DNA from: Paenibacillus sp. Root52
GTDB lineage: Bacteria > Bacillota > Bacilli > Paenibacillales > Paenibacillaceae
Reading direction: 5' to 3'
Assembly: GCF_001426865.1 (NCBI RefSeq)
Contig: NZ_LMFO01000001.1
Span: 923,602 to 987,601, forward strand
Length of the DNA: 64,000 nucleotides
How positions within the stretch are numbered: position 1 is the stretch's first letter; every line of letters begins with the position of its first letter. Position numbers and translations under genes: made by a program. Below the pieces are notes generated by a model that was not told the origin of the DNA, did not search any database, and was given only the letters and a program-made list of their open reading frames with translations. Positions 42,316 to 51,500 of the stretch are shown here, one piece after another.

Positions 42316-43233
42316 CTAGTCGTATTTGATTCGCGGATCAAGCAGTCGATAGACTACATCCGTCAAGATATTGGTAATAACCACAATGAATGCAATCACA
42401 AATACCGCTGCTTGTACAATCGCCATATCATGTGTGTTCACTGCAACTACTAGTAACTGACCAAGTCCTGGCCAGGAGAATACGGTCTCTGTAATCAAAG
42501 TCCCACCGATCAAACTCGTAAATTGCAGACTCATGATCGTAACCACAGGAATCAATCCGTTACGGAACGCGTGCTTTCCGATGACAACCATACGACCAAG
42601 TCCCTTACTTCGAGCGGTACGAATATAGTCTTGGCTCAAAATATCTAACATGCTGGAACGAATCAGACGAGTCATCTGAGCCGCCAATCCGACACCTAGC
42701 GTAAATGCAGGTAGGATTAAATGGCTTATTCCACCCCGACCGGATACAGGCAGCACTCCCCACATGACGGAAAAGAGTAGAATGAGCATGATCCCCATCC
42801 AGAAGTTTGGCATGGCTTTACCTATAACGGAGATACCTGAAATGATCAGATCCGTGAATGTGTTCCGTTTAACTGCTGAAGCCACACCTAACGGAATCGC
42901 CATAATTACCGCAAAAAACATTGCAGCTACAGCGAGTTCAAAACTGGCAGGCAAACGCTCTAAGACAAGTTGCAGAGCCGGCTCATTGTACCGAAAAGAT
43001 TGACCAAAATCTCCCTGCAATGCGCTGCCCAGGAATTTGATGTATTGCGTGTATAGCGGCTGATCCAGTCCAAGCGCTTGTGTCAGTACAGCCCGATCCT
43101 CAGCAGTGGCTGTCTCTGGAAGCATTAGTGCAACAGGGTCTCCGGTAACCCTGACCAAGATGAATACGATCAGTGAAACAATGAATAACACCGGAATAAC
43201 TTGAAGTAAAGATTTAAGTACATACTTCCCCAT
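42316..43233 (-). CDS. Peptide ABC transporter permease, DppB/OppB type
   Basis: 305 residues with the usual opening YVLKSLLQVIPVLFIVSLIVF, then DPVALMLPE and LGLDQPLYTQYIKFLG, and the EAA loop DYIRTARSKGLGRMVVIGKHAFRNGLIPVV. Six helices. Start ATG follows GGAGGTGAACGAAG; a start ten codons upstream is ignored because the site lies within it. It is separated from the binding-protein gene by 149 bases that hold an attenuator-like hairpin. Confidence 0.93.
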   Translation of the reverse strand: MGKYVLKSLLQVIPVLFIVSLIVFILVRVTGDPVALMLPETATAEDRAVLTQALGLDQPLYTQYIKFLGSALQGDFGQSFRYNEPALQLVLERLPASFELAVAAMFFAVIMAIPLGVASAVKRNTFTDLIISGISVIGKAMPNFWMGIMLILLFSVMWGVLPVSGRGGISHLILPAFTLGVGLAAQMTRLIRSSMLDILSQDYIRTARSKGLGRMVVIGKHAFRNGLIPVVTIMSLQFTSLIGGTLITETVFSWPGLGQLLVVAVNTHDMAIVQAAVFVIAFIVVITNILTDVVYRLLDPRIKYD

Positions 43234-43301
43234 TCTTCGTTCACCTCCATAACCATTAATCATAGCAACAACTTCACTTACGAAATCGTACTTTGGCGTT
43301 A

Positions 43302-43343
43302 ATAAAAGAACGGCAGGAACATGGTATCCAGTCCCTGCCGTTC
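43302..43343 (-). terminator. Intercistronic terminator-like hairpin between binding protein and permeases
   Basis: GAACGGCAGG...CCTGCCGTTC, ten-base perfect arms with a 16-base loop region, then TTTTATT on the minus strand. It lies about 40 bases after the binding-protein stop and would let only part of the transcripts continue into the permease genes. Confidence 0.75.
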
Positions 43344-43382
43344 ACGGCTTATCCTTGCGATGACAGACTGTTCTGTCCGATG

Positions 43383-44951
43383 TTATTTTGCAGCAGGAGT
43401 GATCTCGTCAGCATAGAACATTTCATCACTACGAGGCGCAAAATTCACGTTTGCATTCGTTCCGTAGACACCTTCCATCTGGTAGAGGTATACCGCCGGA
43501 CGTTCTTCTGCAAAAATTTGCTGTACTTGTTGATACTCTTTCTCACGAGCCTCAGGATCCATATTCACCAATGCGGATTGGAGCAACTTCTCCACTTCCG
43601 GATTGTTGTAATCGGATTCGCCTTTGGCTTCTTCTGCCATGTAACGGTTGTAGTTATTGGATGCGTCAAATAGAGAGTTACCGATACCAATCATGAAAAT
43701 TTCTTTGAATGACTTGGAGCTGTAACGTTCGCTGAACGCACTTGGCTCAAGCACATCAAGGTTAATTTTGAATCCAGCCTGTTCGAGCATTGCAGCTACA
43801 ACCTCAGCCTGTTCCTTGTATTGAGAAGACACCGAGATCGTCATCTCTGCTTCACCTTCAGCATAACCTGCATCGGTCAACAGCTGCTTAGCCTTGTCTA
43901 GGTCATAGAGTGATGTTTGGTAGAGTGATGGATCAGCACCGAAGTTACCTGGTGTTACAGATGTGCGCGTTACGATACCTGCGCCTCCAGCAATACTGTC
44001 TACAATGCCTTGTTTGTCAATCGCAAGATCAATAGCTTCACGAACCTTAGGATCAGCCGTGATGCTGCCTTCGGTTTGACGGAAGATCAACTGAAGCACA
44101 CGTTGGATCGGTGCCTTCACGATTTTTTTGTCAGCTTCGCCTTCAATACGAGCGATATCTGTAGATGGGATCGATGAAGCGACATCCACTCCGCCTGCGA
44201 GCAATTCAGATACACGTGTGGACGCTTCTGGAATTACGCGGAACACAACTTCATTCCATTTTGGCTCTCCATCAAAGTAATTCTCATTTTTCACGAGTTC
44301 AACACGATCATCTTTGTTCCATTTGCTGAACTTGTAAGGCCCTGTTCCTACCGGTTGCTTCAAGAATGCATCGATTCCGTTTTCTTCAATATATTTAGCT
44401 GGGAGAATACCTGCGCCCATCTTGGACAGACGGTTCAAGAGCAATGGATCTGGTCCGTCAGTAATGATGTCAACGGTGTGTTCATCTACAACCTTCACTT
44501 CAACGATGTTTTTGAAATAACTATTTTGCTTCAAAGCGCTATCTTTCGCTACACGCTCCAGCGTGTATTTCACATCGTCTGCTGTGAACGGATCTCCGTT
44601 ATGGAAAGTAACGCCTTCACGCAGATTGAATCTCCACGTTGTATCATTAACTTGCTCCCATGAAGTAGCAAGCCCAGGAACTTTCTTCTGTTCACTGTCG
44701 TTCTTGATCAAGTAATCGAATACGTTAACCAATACAGCTTCACTTGAAGTGTTGTTGTTATTGTGTGGATCAAAGCTTTCAATATCGGTCGCTGCCGCAA
44801 TCGTAAGCGTTGTGCTTGGTGCAGTGTCACCGCTCGCTTCACTTGATGTGGAATTCGTACCAGAATCAGTTGCTTTACTGCCGCATGCGCTCAACACCAA
44901 TACTACGGCCAGTAGTGTAATCAACATGCTTGTCCAATGTCTTTTTCTCAT
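43383..44951 (-). CDS. Peptide ABC transporter substrate-binding lipoprotein (SBP family 5)
   Basis: 522 residues with lipobox LSAC at Cys23 and a Ser/Thr-rich linker, then the family 5 fold: DIESFDPHNNNNTSSEAVLVN, TWRFNLREGVTFHNGDPFTADDVKYTLERV and VGTGPYKFSKWNKDDRVEL. It is anchored outside the membrane and delivers oligopeptides or related ligands. Its ATG overlaps the M20 hydrolase stop by four bases. A terminator-like hairpin follows it, typical of operons that make more binding protein than channel. Confidence 0.93.
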   Translation of the reverse strand: MRKRHWTSMLITLLAVVLVLSACGSKATDSGTNSTSSEASGDTAPSTTLTIAAATDIESFDPHNNNNTSSEAVLVNVFDYLIKNDSEQKKVPGLATSWEQVNDTTWRFNLREGVTFHNGDPFTADDVKYTLERVAKDSALKQNSYFKNIVEVKVVDEHTVDIITDGPDPLLLNRLSKMGAGILPAKYIEENGIDAFLKQPVGTGPYKFSKWNKDDRVELVKNENYFDGEPKWNEVVFRVIPEASTRVSELLAGGVDVASSIPSTDIARIEGEADKKIVKAPIQRVLQLIFRQTEGSITADPKVREAIDLAIDKQGIVDSIAGGAGIVTRTSVTPGNFGADPSLYQTSLYDLDKAKQLLTDAGYAEGEAEMTISVSSQYKEQAEVVAAMLEQAGFKINLDVLEPSAFSERYSSKSFKEIFMIGIGNSLFDASNNYNRYMAEEAKGESDYNNPEVEKLLQSALVNMDPEAREKEYQQVQQIFAEERPAVYLYQMEGVYGTNANVNFAPRSDEMFYADEITPAAK

Positions 44952-46156
44952 TTTGCACGCTCCCCCTGAGTTGTGTTCTTATTCAGAAATTCTAATGCGA
45001 TTGCTGAAAGCATAGCTACACCATACGGCATCACGTTCTCATCCAGGTCGAACATCGGATGATGGAGTGCGTAACGAGTTCGTTCTTCTTCATTACCTGA
45101 TCCTAGTCGGAAGAATACACCAGGAATTTGTTCACAGTAGAATGCAAAATCCTCGCCTCCCGTGGAAGGTGGAATACTGCTCCAGCCTTTAGCCCAATCG
45201 AGTCCATCAACCGTCTCGCCAAGAAAATCCACCATACCCAAATCGTTAACTACAACCGGATAACCATCCCCATAAATGACTTCATGGCCTGCTCCAAACG
45301 AGCTACATACACCGCTGACCACCTGTTCGATCAGTGCAGGCATTCGCTCACGCACTGCAGGAGAAAGTGTTCTCACCGTTCCGATCATTTCAACCTCATC
45401 TGCAATGGCTGTTCCCATATAACCACCTGTAATTTTGCCGATCGTTACCACGACAGGTTCTAGCGGATCTACCATACGACTCGCGAGATTCTGCAAGGCT
45501 GTTATCACTTGAGCAGATACGGCAATCGCGTCGATACCTTCATGTGGTCTAGCAGCATGCCCGCCTTTGCCCAGAACACGAATGACCAAACGATCCGCCG
45601 AAGCAAATGCAACTCCTCTGCTCACACCGACCGTTCCAGTATCCTGACCTGGAGTCACATGAAGTCCTGCGATTGCATCGACCTTCGGATTCTCCAGCAC
45701 ACCATCCTGAATCATTGCACGTGCGCCAGCAAGTCCCTCTTCGGCAGGCTGAAAGACAAATTTGATGTTACCCGATTGGGGTCGTCCCAACTTGGTCAGA
45801 AGTTCAGCCGCTCCCATCAGAATCGTTGTATGGGCATCGTGACCACACAAATGAGCTTTGCCTTCAATCTGTGAGCTGTACTCTACTGTTTTCTGATCCT
45901 GAATCGGTAATGCATCCATATCCGCTCGAAGTGCAAAAGTTGGCCCATCGCTCTCACCCCGCAGCAGGCCAACTACTCCGGTCTTCCCTACATGGCGCGT
46001 CACTTCAAGTCCTAGACTCTCTAAGTGCGCAGCTACGATCTCGGATGTTCGATGCTCTTCGTAACCAATCTCCGGATGACGATGAAAATCCCTCCGCCAA
46101 TCTACCAAACGAGGCTGAAGTTCTTGTGCAAGCTGATATAAATCGGTATGTTGCAT
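44948..46156 (-). CDS. M20 family amidohydrolase
   Basis: A 402-residue M20D-type metallohydrolase (hippurate/N-acyl-amino acid hydrolase group). Metal-site motifs are FALRADMDALPIQD, HLCGHDAHTTILMGAAELL, VFQPAEEGLAGARAMI and TGGEDFAFYCEQIPGVFFRLG, with the dimerisation domain between. It releases amino acids from N-acyl, N-acetyl or dipeptide substrates in the cytoplasm. It begins within the TAATG junction with the FadR-type regulator gene, and its stop overlaps the binding-protein start. Confidence 0.93.
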   Translation of the reverse strand: MQHTDLYQLAQELQPRLVDWRRDFHRHPEIGYEEHRTSEIVAAHLESLGLEVTRHVGKTGVVGLLRGESDGPTFALRADMDALPIQDQKTVEYSSQIEGKAHLCGHDAHTTILMGAAELLTKLGRPQSGNIKFVFQPAEEGLAGARAMIQDGVLENPKVDAIAGLHVTPGQDTGTVGVSRGVAFASADRLVIRVLGKGGHAARPHEGIDAIAVSAQVITALQNLASRMVDPLEPVVVTIGKITGGYMGTAIADEVEMIGTVRTLSPAVRERMPALIEQVVSGVCSSFGAGHEVIYGDGYPVVVNDLGMVDFLGETVDGLDWAKGWSSIPPSTGGEDFAFYCEQIPGVFFRLGSGNEEERTRYALHHPMFDLDENVMPYGVAMLSAIALEFLNKNTTQGERAK

Positions 46157-46902
46157 TATTGCTCATTCCCTTCTTGTTGTTCAGGTGAAACCAGACGAGA
46201 GTATATAGCATCCGCAGAGAAAGCGATATGCTTTTTCATCGTATCGCGTGATCTAGCAGGATCATGAGCCTTCAAAGCCTCCAAAATCTCTGTATGTACA
46301 CCCTGATTAAGAGAGCGAACTTGTTCGTTGTAGGGCATGAGATCCAGTGCTGGATTGATCTTGGTTCGAATCTGTCTTACCGCTGACTCCAGATAAGGAT
46401 TCCCCGATGCTTTTGCGATGGTCAGATGGAACTTAACATCAAGCGCCCTGAACCATTCCCGCGAGCAATCCGGTTGCACGCTCTGCACAATATAGCTTTC
46501 AAGCAACTCCAGCTCGCCTGCGGTGATCCGCTCAGCAGCCAGAAAAGCACCTTCTGGCTCAACAATCGTACGATATTCGAACACATGTAACATTTGATCC
46601 CAGTCCCGCATAATCTCTTCCTTGGTTCGCTTATGTGCATTGGCCGTGATCGGAAGGATAAACGTGCCTCCCTTGGCACCCACACGCTTCTCGATTAAGC
46701 CTTTGGCTTCCAGGGCAGATAGCGCTTCACGTACTGTAATTCGGCTGGCATTGAAAATTTCAGCTAACTCTCTTTCGGAAGGGAGCTGGTCCTCACTCAA
46801 CATTTCCTTGAGTATTATGGCTTCCTCCAACTGCTCCCTAATAAATTCACTAACCTTTATTGCGGAAACTTTCTCAAATTGGAAAGTCTGTTGGTTAAGC
46901 AT
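46156..46902 (-). CDS. FadR-subfamily GntR transcriptional regulator
   Basis: 248 residues: an N-terminal winged helix (LPSERELAEIFNASRITVREALSALEAKGLIEKRVG) and an FCD ligand domain (FEYRTIVEPEGAFLAAERIT, DVKFHLTIAKASGNPYLESAV) whose Asp and His residues usually bind metal and a carboxylate ligand. First gene of the peptide operon and probably its autoregulated switch, sensing a product of the pathway. GGAGGGTG precedes the ATG; the GTG two codons earlier is inside the site. Confidence 0.92.
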   Translation of the reverse strand: MLNQQTFQFEKVSAIKVSEFIREQLEEAIILKEMLSEDQLPSERELAEIFNASRITVREALSALEAKGLIEKRVGAKGGTFILPITANAHKRTKEEIMRDWDQMLHVFEYRTIVEPEGAFLAAERITAGELELLESYIVQSVQPDCSREWFRALDVKFHLTIAKASGNPYLESAVRQIRTKINPALDLMPYNEQVRSLNQGVHTEILEALKAHDPARSRDTMKKHIAFSADAIYSRLVSPEQQEGNEQ

Positions 46903-47020
46903 ATTCACCCTCCGATTGATCTATTGTCTAAACCTTATACCATTAAACTTATACTCTTAATATAATTCCGAGTAAACAGATATGCAATCATTTTTTTTCA
47001 AAATTCAGCATATTTATTTC

Positions 47021-48265
47021 TTATTCGACAGAGGCATTCACAACTTCGTTCATTTTGGGATGCTCCATCTGTTCCATCTGCTCTCCAATGACAGCTAAAG
47101 CTTGTTGAAGATCTGCAATGATATCTTGTGCATCCTCCAGTCCAACAGACAAACGGATTAAACCATCCGTAATTCCAAACTGTAGTCTTTCCTCTGGGGG
47201 TATGGAGAAATGCGTCATCGTAGCAGGGTGCTGCACCAATGTCTCAGGATCACCAAGGCTGAATGAAATTAGTATGAGTTTCAATTGATTCATAAATGCC
47301 TTAGCTGACTCTAACCCTCCCTTGACCTCAAATGAAACGACTCCACCCATGTTATCCATCTGTTGCTTCGCCAATTCATGCTGAGGATGGGACATGAGCC
47401 CTGGATAATGCAAGGCTTGAACCTGTGGATGTGTAGTTAGAAATGCTGCAACCTCACGTGCATTCTCGCAATGCGCACGTACGCGAAGACCAAGCGTTTT
47501 CAATCCCCTTAGAATCAGAAATGACTCCCAGGCGTTTAAATTTTGACCAAGGTCACCCGCTATTCTTTTACGGATAAATTCAATAACTTTGCTGGAAGCG
47601 ACAACAACGCCTGCGACGACATCTCCATGACCGTTCAGATACTTGGTTGCACTGTGGACAACAACATCAGCCCCAAGCTCAAGCGGGCGTTGAAGATACG
47701 GTGTCATAAATGTGTTGTCCACAATTAGTGGAATGCCTCTGGCATTAGCGATCATGGCAATCTGCTTCAGATCCAGAATCGTTAACAGTGGATTAGAAGG
47801 CGTTTCGACATAAATCGCCTTCGTATTCTCTCGTATAGACAGCTCCAAAGCCTCCAGATTCGTACAATCCACGAAGTCGTGACTTATACCAAAACGACTA
47901 CCCATCTGGGTTACAAAATTGTATGTGCCTCCATAAATATCTTTCGTTACAACGACATGATCTCCATGTTGCAAAAAGGCCAACAATGCTGAAGAGATCG
48001 CTGCCATCCCACTGCTTAAAGCAATCGCATCCTCTCCACTTTCCAACTCCGCTATTTTTAGCTCCAACGTGCGTGTGGTTGGATTACCATATCTTCCATA
48101 GAACGTGCCTTCCATCTGTCCCGATACAACGGCTGCGGCAGCATCCGCATTCGGAAAAGCATATGCAACAGCAGGAACGATCGGTTGAGAGACAGCACCT
48201 GTGCACTTATCCGGTTGATATCCTACATGAACCACCTTCGTATCAAACTTCCAAGAATCCTTCAT
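47021..48265 (-). CDS. Cys/Met metabolism PLP enzyme (cystathionine gamma-synthase / methionine gamma-lyase type)
   Basis: 414 residues with family landmarks TKVVHVGYQPDKCTGAVSQPIV, the Tyr/Arg pair in YGRYGNPTTRTLELKIAELE, SSGMAAISSAL, the PLP-binding DNTFMTPYLQRPLELGADVVVHSATKYLNGHGD (Lys in SATKY) and VGLEDAQDII near the end. Whether it is gamma-synthase, gamma-lyase or homocysteine-forming is not readable. Its promoter region has a 16-base palindrome but no S-box or T-box features I can recognise. Single gene. Confidence 0.92.
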   Translation of the reverse strand: MKDSWKFDTKVVHVGYQPDKCTGAVSQPIVPAVAYAFPNADAAAAVVSGQMEGTFYGRYGNPTTRTLELKIAELESGEDAIALSSGMAAISSALLAFLQHGDHVVVTKDIYGGTYNFVTQMGSRFGISHDFVDCTNLEALELSIRENTKAIYVETPSNPLLTILDLKQIAMIANARGIPLIVDNTFMTPYLQRPLELGADVVVHSATKYLNGHGDVVAGVVVASSKVIEFIRKRIAGDLGQNLNAWESFLILRGLKTLGLRVRAHCENAREVAAFLTTHPQVQALHYPGLMSHPQHELAKQQMDNMGGVVSFEVKGGLESAKAFMNQLKLILISFSLGDPETLVQHPATMTHFSIPPEERLQFGITDGLIRLSVGLEDAQDIIADLQQALAVIGEQMEQMEHPKMNEVVNASVE

Positions 48266-48310
48266 CTACTCTCTCCATTCTGTTATAACTTTGCACGATG
48301 ACCAAACCTA

Positions 48311-48326
48311 TAAGGTATAAACCTTA
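48311..48326. promoter_or_regulatory. Palindrome upstream of trans-sulfuration gene
   Basis: TAAGGTATAAACCTTA: six-base perfect arms around ATAA, 46 bases before the ATG. Candidate operator; binding protein unknown. Confidence 0.45.
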
Positions 48327-48496
48327 AACCATTTATTTGTTTCAATATATACTTCACCTTATATACCGTCAACAACATTAATGCTAGATGATAAATACAA
48401 ACCAACTGATCGTCTCCGGCGCTTCTTTAGGCGATATACCTTATCTTGACATTCAACCGTAAGTTGTTCATGGAACATATACACTTAAATACAAAA

Positions 48497-48537
48497 GAAA
48501 AGCCCCGCTCCCTTCTTATTTAGAAAGGATTGGGGCA
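48497..48537 (-). terminator. Terminator of large serine protease gene
   Basis: GCCCC...GGGGC with inner pairing (CCTTTC...GAAGGG type), then TTTTCTTTTG on the minus strand, about 35 bases after the stop. Confidence 0.7.
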
Positions 48538-48571
48538 TGCCATTGCGTTTACACTTTAAACTCCATTCGTA

Positions 48572-51500
48572 TTATGTGGTCGGTTCAGCATCATTTTCGA
48601 CATCTGTTGGCGAGTCCACGTCCTCTGCTGCTGGTGTGTCAGGAATTTCGGATGGTGACTCGACAGCGTTTGGTGCTGAAACGTGCAAACGTCCAGCTGC
48701 TTCAATCTCAGTTTCATTGCCTGCAGCATCACGAACTTTGATCACGATAACGCCACCATCCAGAACCAAGGATTCAGGTGTTGTATACGTTCCTGTATAA
48801 TGTCCCGGGGAGCTTTCCGTCAATGGAATTCCTGCTCTTGCTTGCAGATCGAGTGGCAATTCAATTCGGAATGAAGCCTGCAAATTCGGTGCGCTCTCAA
48901 ACGAAACAGTGACGCTCTCGCCAGAGGTAATGCGAACATCTTCAGCCGGCGTTATATTCGTTATTTCTGGCAACTCAGTCTCCACTTGTACGATTCGAGT
49001 AATCGTGGTTATATTTCCTGCAAGGTCTTTGGCTGTAATGGTAATCGTATTCTTGCCTTCATTCACAAGTACCCGGTGACTGAAGCTTCGATCTTGGCCA
49101 ACGACAACCTTCTGTCCATTCACGGTTACCGTATCCAGGAATGCTTCCACCACATTACCTGTAACATGAACGACTTCAGCGTTTGTGCGACTTCCCTCTT
49201 CAGGTGTAAGGATGTTTAATACTGGCGCTGTCTTGTCCAAGATAACGACAACTGGAAGAGAGCGATCAGTTGCTTTGCCGTTCACGATCACCTCTGCCGT
49301 GAGTGCGTTCACTCCTGGCTGAAGGTTCACTTCATGCGTGAATTTACCATTCGCCACCTGAGCCGTACCTACAGCTTTTCCGCCATTGTAGATGCGAGCC
49401 TCTGCTCCAGAAGCTGGGGAAGTGCCGTTCACGGTAATTTTGGTTTTATTCGTATATGTTCCTTTCACGGAAGTCGTGATAACAGGTGCATTGACTGGAT
49501 ATTTAACGATTGCACGGATCATATAATTGCCTTCTTCGGCAGGTGCTGTAGTCCAGTTACCATTCACTCGCTGCCAACTGCGACCAGCATTTACTCCTGT
49601 TTCGTCAGTCGCCAGTCCAGGCGCTTGTGTGCCTTCGGTTGTCTGAACATACACGATGTAGAAGTCACCTTCTACAACCACGGATTCAGGGAATTCAACG
49701 GTTGTCCACTGATCATTGCGCAGTGCTGTACCATCGAAAGGCCCTGCGAGCAATCGTCCAGGTGCACCAGCTGCACCGCTTGCGTCGTACACTGCATACT
49801 GGAATGCTGTGCCACCTGGCTGCGGCCATTCAGTATTCCAGAATCGGAAGGAAGCCCCTGTAAGTTGAGCCGTAGCCAAGTCTGGTGTCATGCGCACAGC
49901 CCAAGCATTATTCGCTGCCACAAAAGCTCTCGCATTCTCAGCTGTTCCATCATCATAAGCAATTTCTCCAGGGAATCCGATAAAAGGTTTCAGCGTAACA
50001 TTGGATTGCACTGACCCATTGCCAGGCACGGTTACGTTCACCTTTTTACTGTAATAATCCGTTGCAACTACGGACAGCGTATAGGTTCCCTCTAGTACTT
50101 CAAGCACAAAGCTACCGTCTGTACCGGTACGTATTGCCCCTACCTGAGCGTCTTCGAGAACAAGAACCGTTGCTCCAGCAATCGGTTTACCTGAGCGTTC
50201 ATCCGTCACAATACCTTGAATTTCTCCATGAGGTATCGCTTCCAGATTAAAGTTGGCTTTCGCGCCTCCACCATCTGTAATGGTAACTCTTTCAGTGCGT
50301 GGATAATAACCATATGCCTCTGCTTTCAAGGTGTATTCACCTGCGACATGGGTGAAGCTGTATCTGCCAGTCGCCGAATCTGTCTTCACAGAACGTCCCG
50401 TCTCCAGCACGGTAACCGTAGCACTCGCAGGCAAGCTTAGTGGTGAAACGGAACCATCTTGCGGCTGTTCTTGTTTAGGTGCTTCTTGCTTTGTTTTATT
50501 AAACTCATATTTGTCCGTACGTGTGATCTTGTACCAAGGATTGTCGTAAACTGGTTTTGGCTTGTCGCCACTGAGCACAACAGCATGGTCAGTCGTTACC
50601 GTAGCGGTAGCAACACCCAGAATACGAAAATCATCAATGTACCAGCCTTGCTTCACAACGCTGTTGTCCGAGGTTAAACGGAATCGGAATTGAGCTTCAT
50701 GACCTGTGAGTGCCTTCAGGTCATAAAATACCGGAGTCCATTGCTTCCCAATCGTATTATGTGAAAATTTCCCGAGCTCAGACCATGTTGCACCACCATC
50801 CGTTGTTGCTTCAACGTAACCATAATCGTAACCACCTTCAATCTCATACCAGTGGTTAAATGTCAGCGTAGCTTCAGGAAGCTCTGTCAGGTCAACAACT
50901 GGAGATACGAGAGAGTAGTTCGAACCGTTCTCATACGTACTATCCAGATCGGTTGCCCAAACATTCGTTGCTGATACAGCACTTGCAGGTCCATTGACTG
51001 GGACTCCACGTTCCCACTCATCCTTGGTTCCTGCATGTGTCCATCCGTTATCCGAATCACCGTCGAACGAATCCGTATAGATATCCTCCGGAACTTCGAC
51101 AGTCACGGATGCTTCATTGGATTTCTCACTTTCATTCCCACTGTAATCTAGCGCCGCAACGGTGTAATAATACGTTGTATCCGATACTGTCGCGGTGTCT
51201 ATAAATGTTGTTGCCGTTGTATCGCCGATTGCCTCGTAATCTTCACCAGAGCTTGATGAACGATAGACCACATAAGACTTCAGATCTTCATCCTCTGGCC
51301 CCGTCCAAGACAAGGTTACATTGCCTAAAATGTCTTTCGCTGCAGACAAAGCGCTTGGTGCTGCAGGAGCAACATCATCTGGTGCTTGGACGGAGAAGTC
51401 ATCGATGTACCAGCCTGCTTTTTGAATTGAATTATCACTTGTTAGATTAAACTTGATAAATACCTGTTGTCCTGCATACTCTCTTAGATCCACAAATTGC

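Noticed and set aside
48266-48500. An S-box or T-box riboswitch upstream of the Cys/Met PLP enzyme
   Set aside because: I could not find conserved S-box or T-box sequences; the terminator hairpin in this region belongs to the protease gene.
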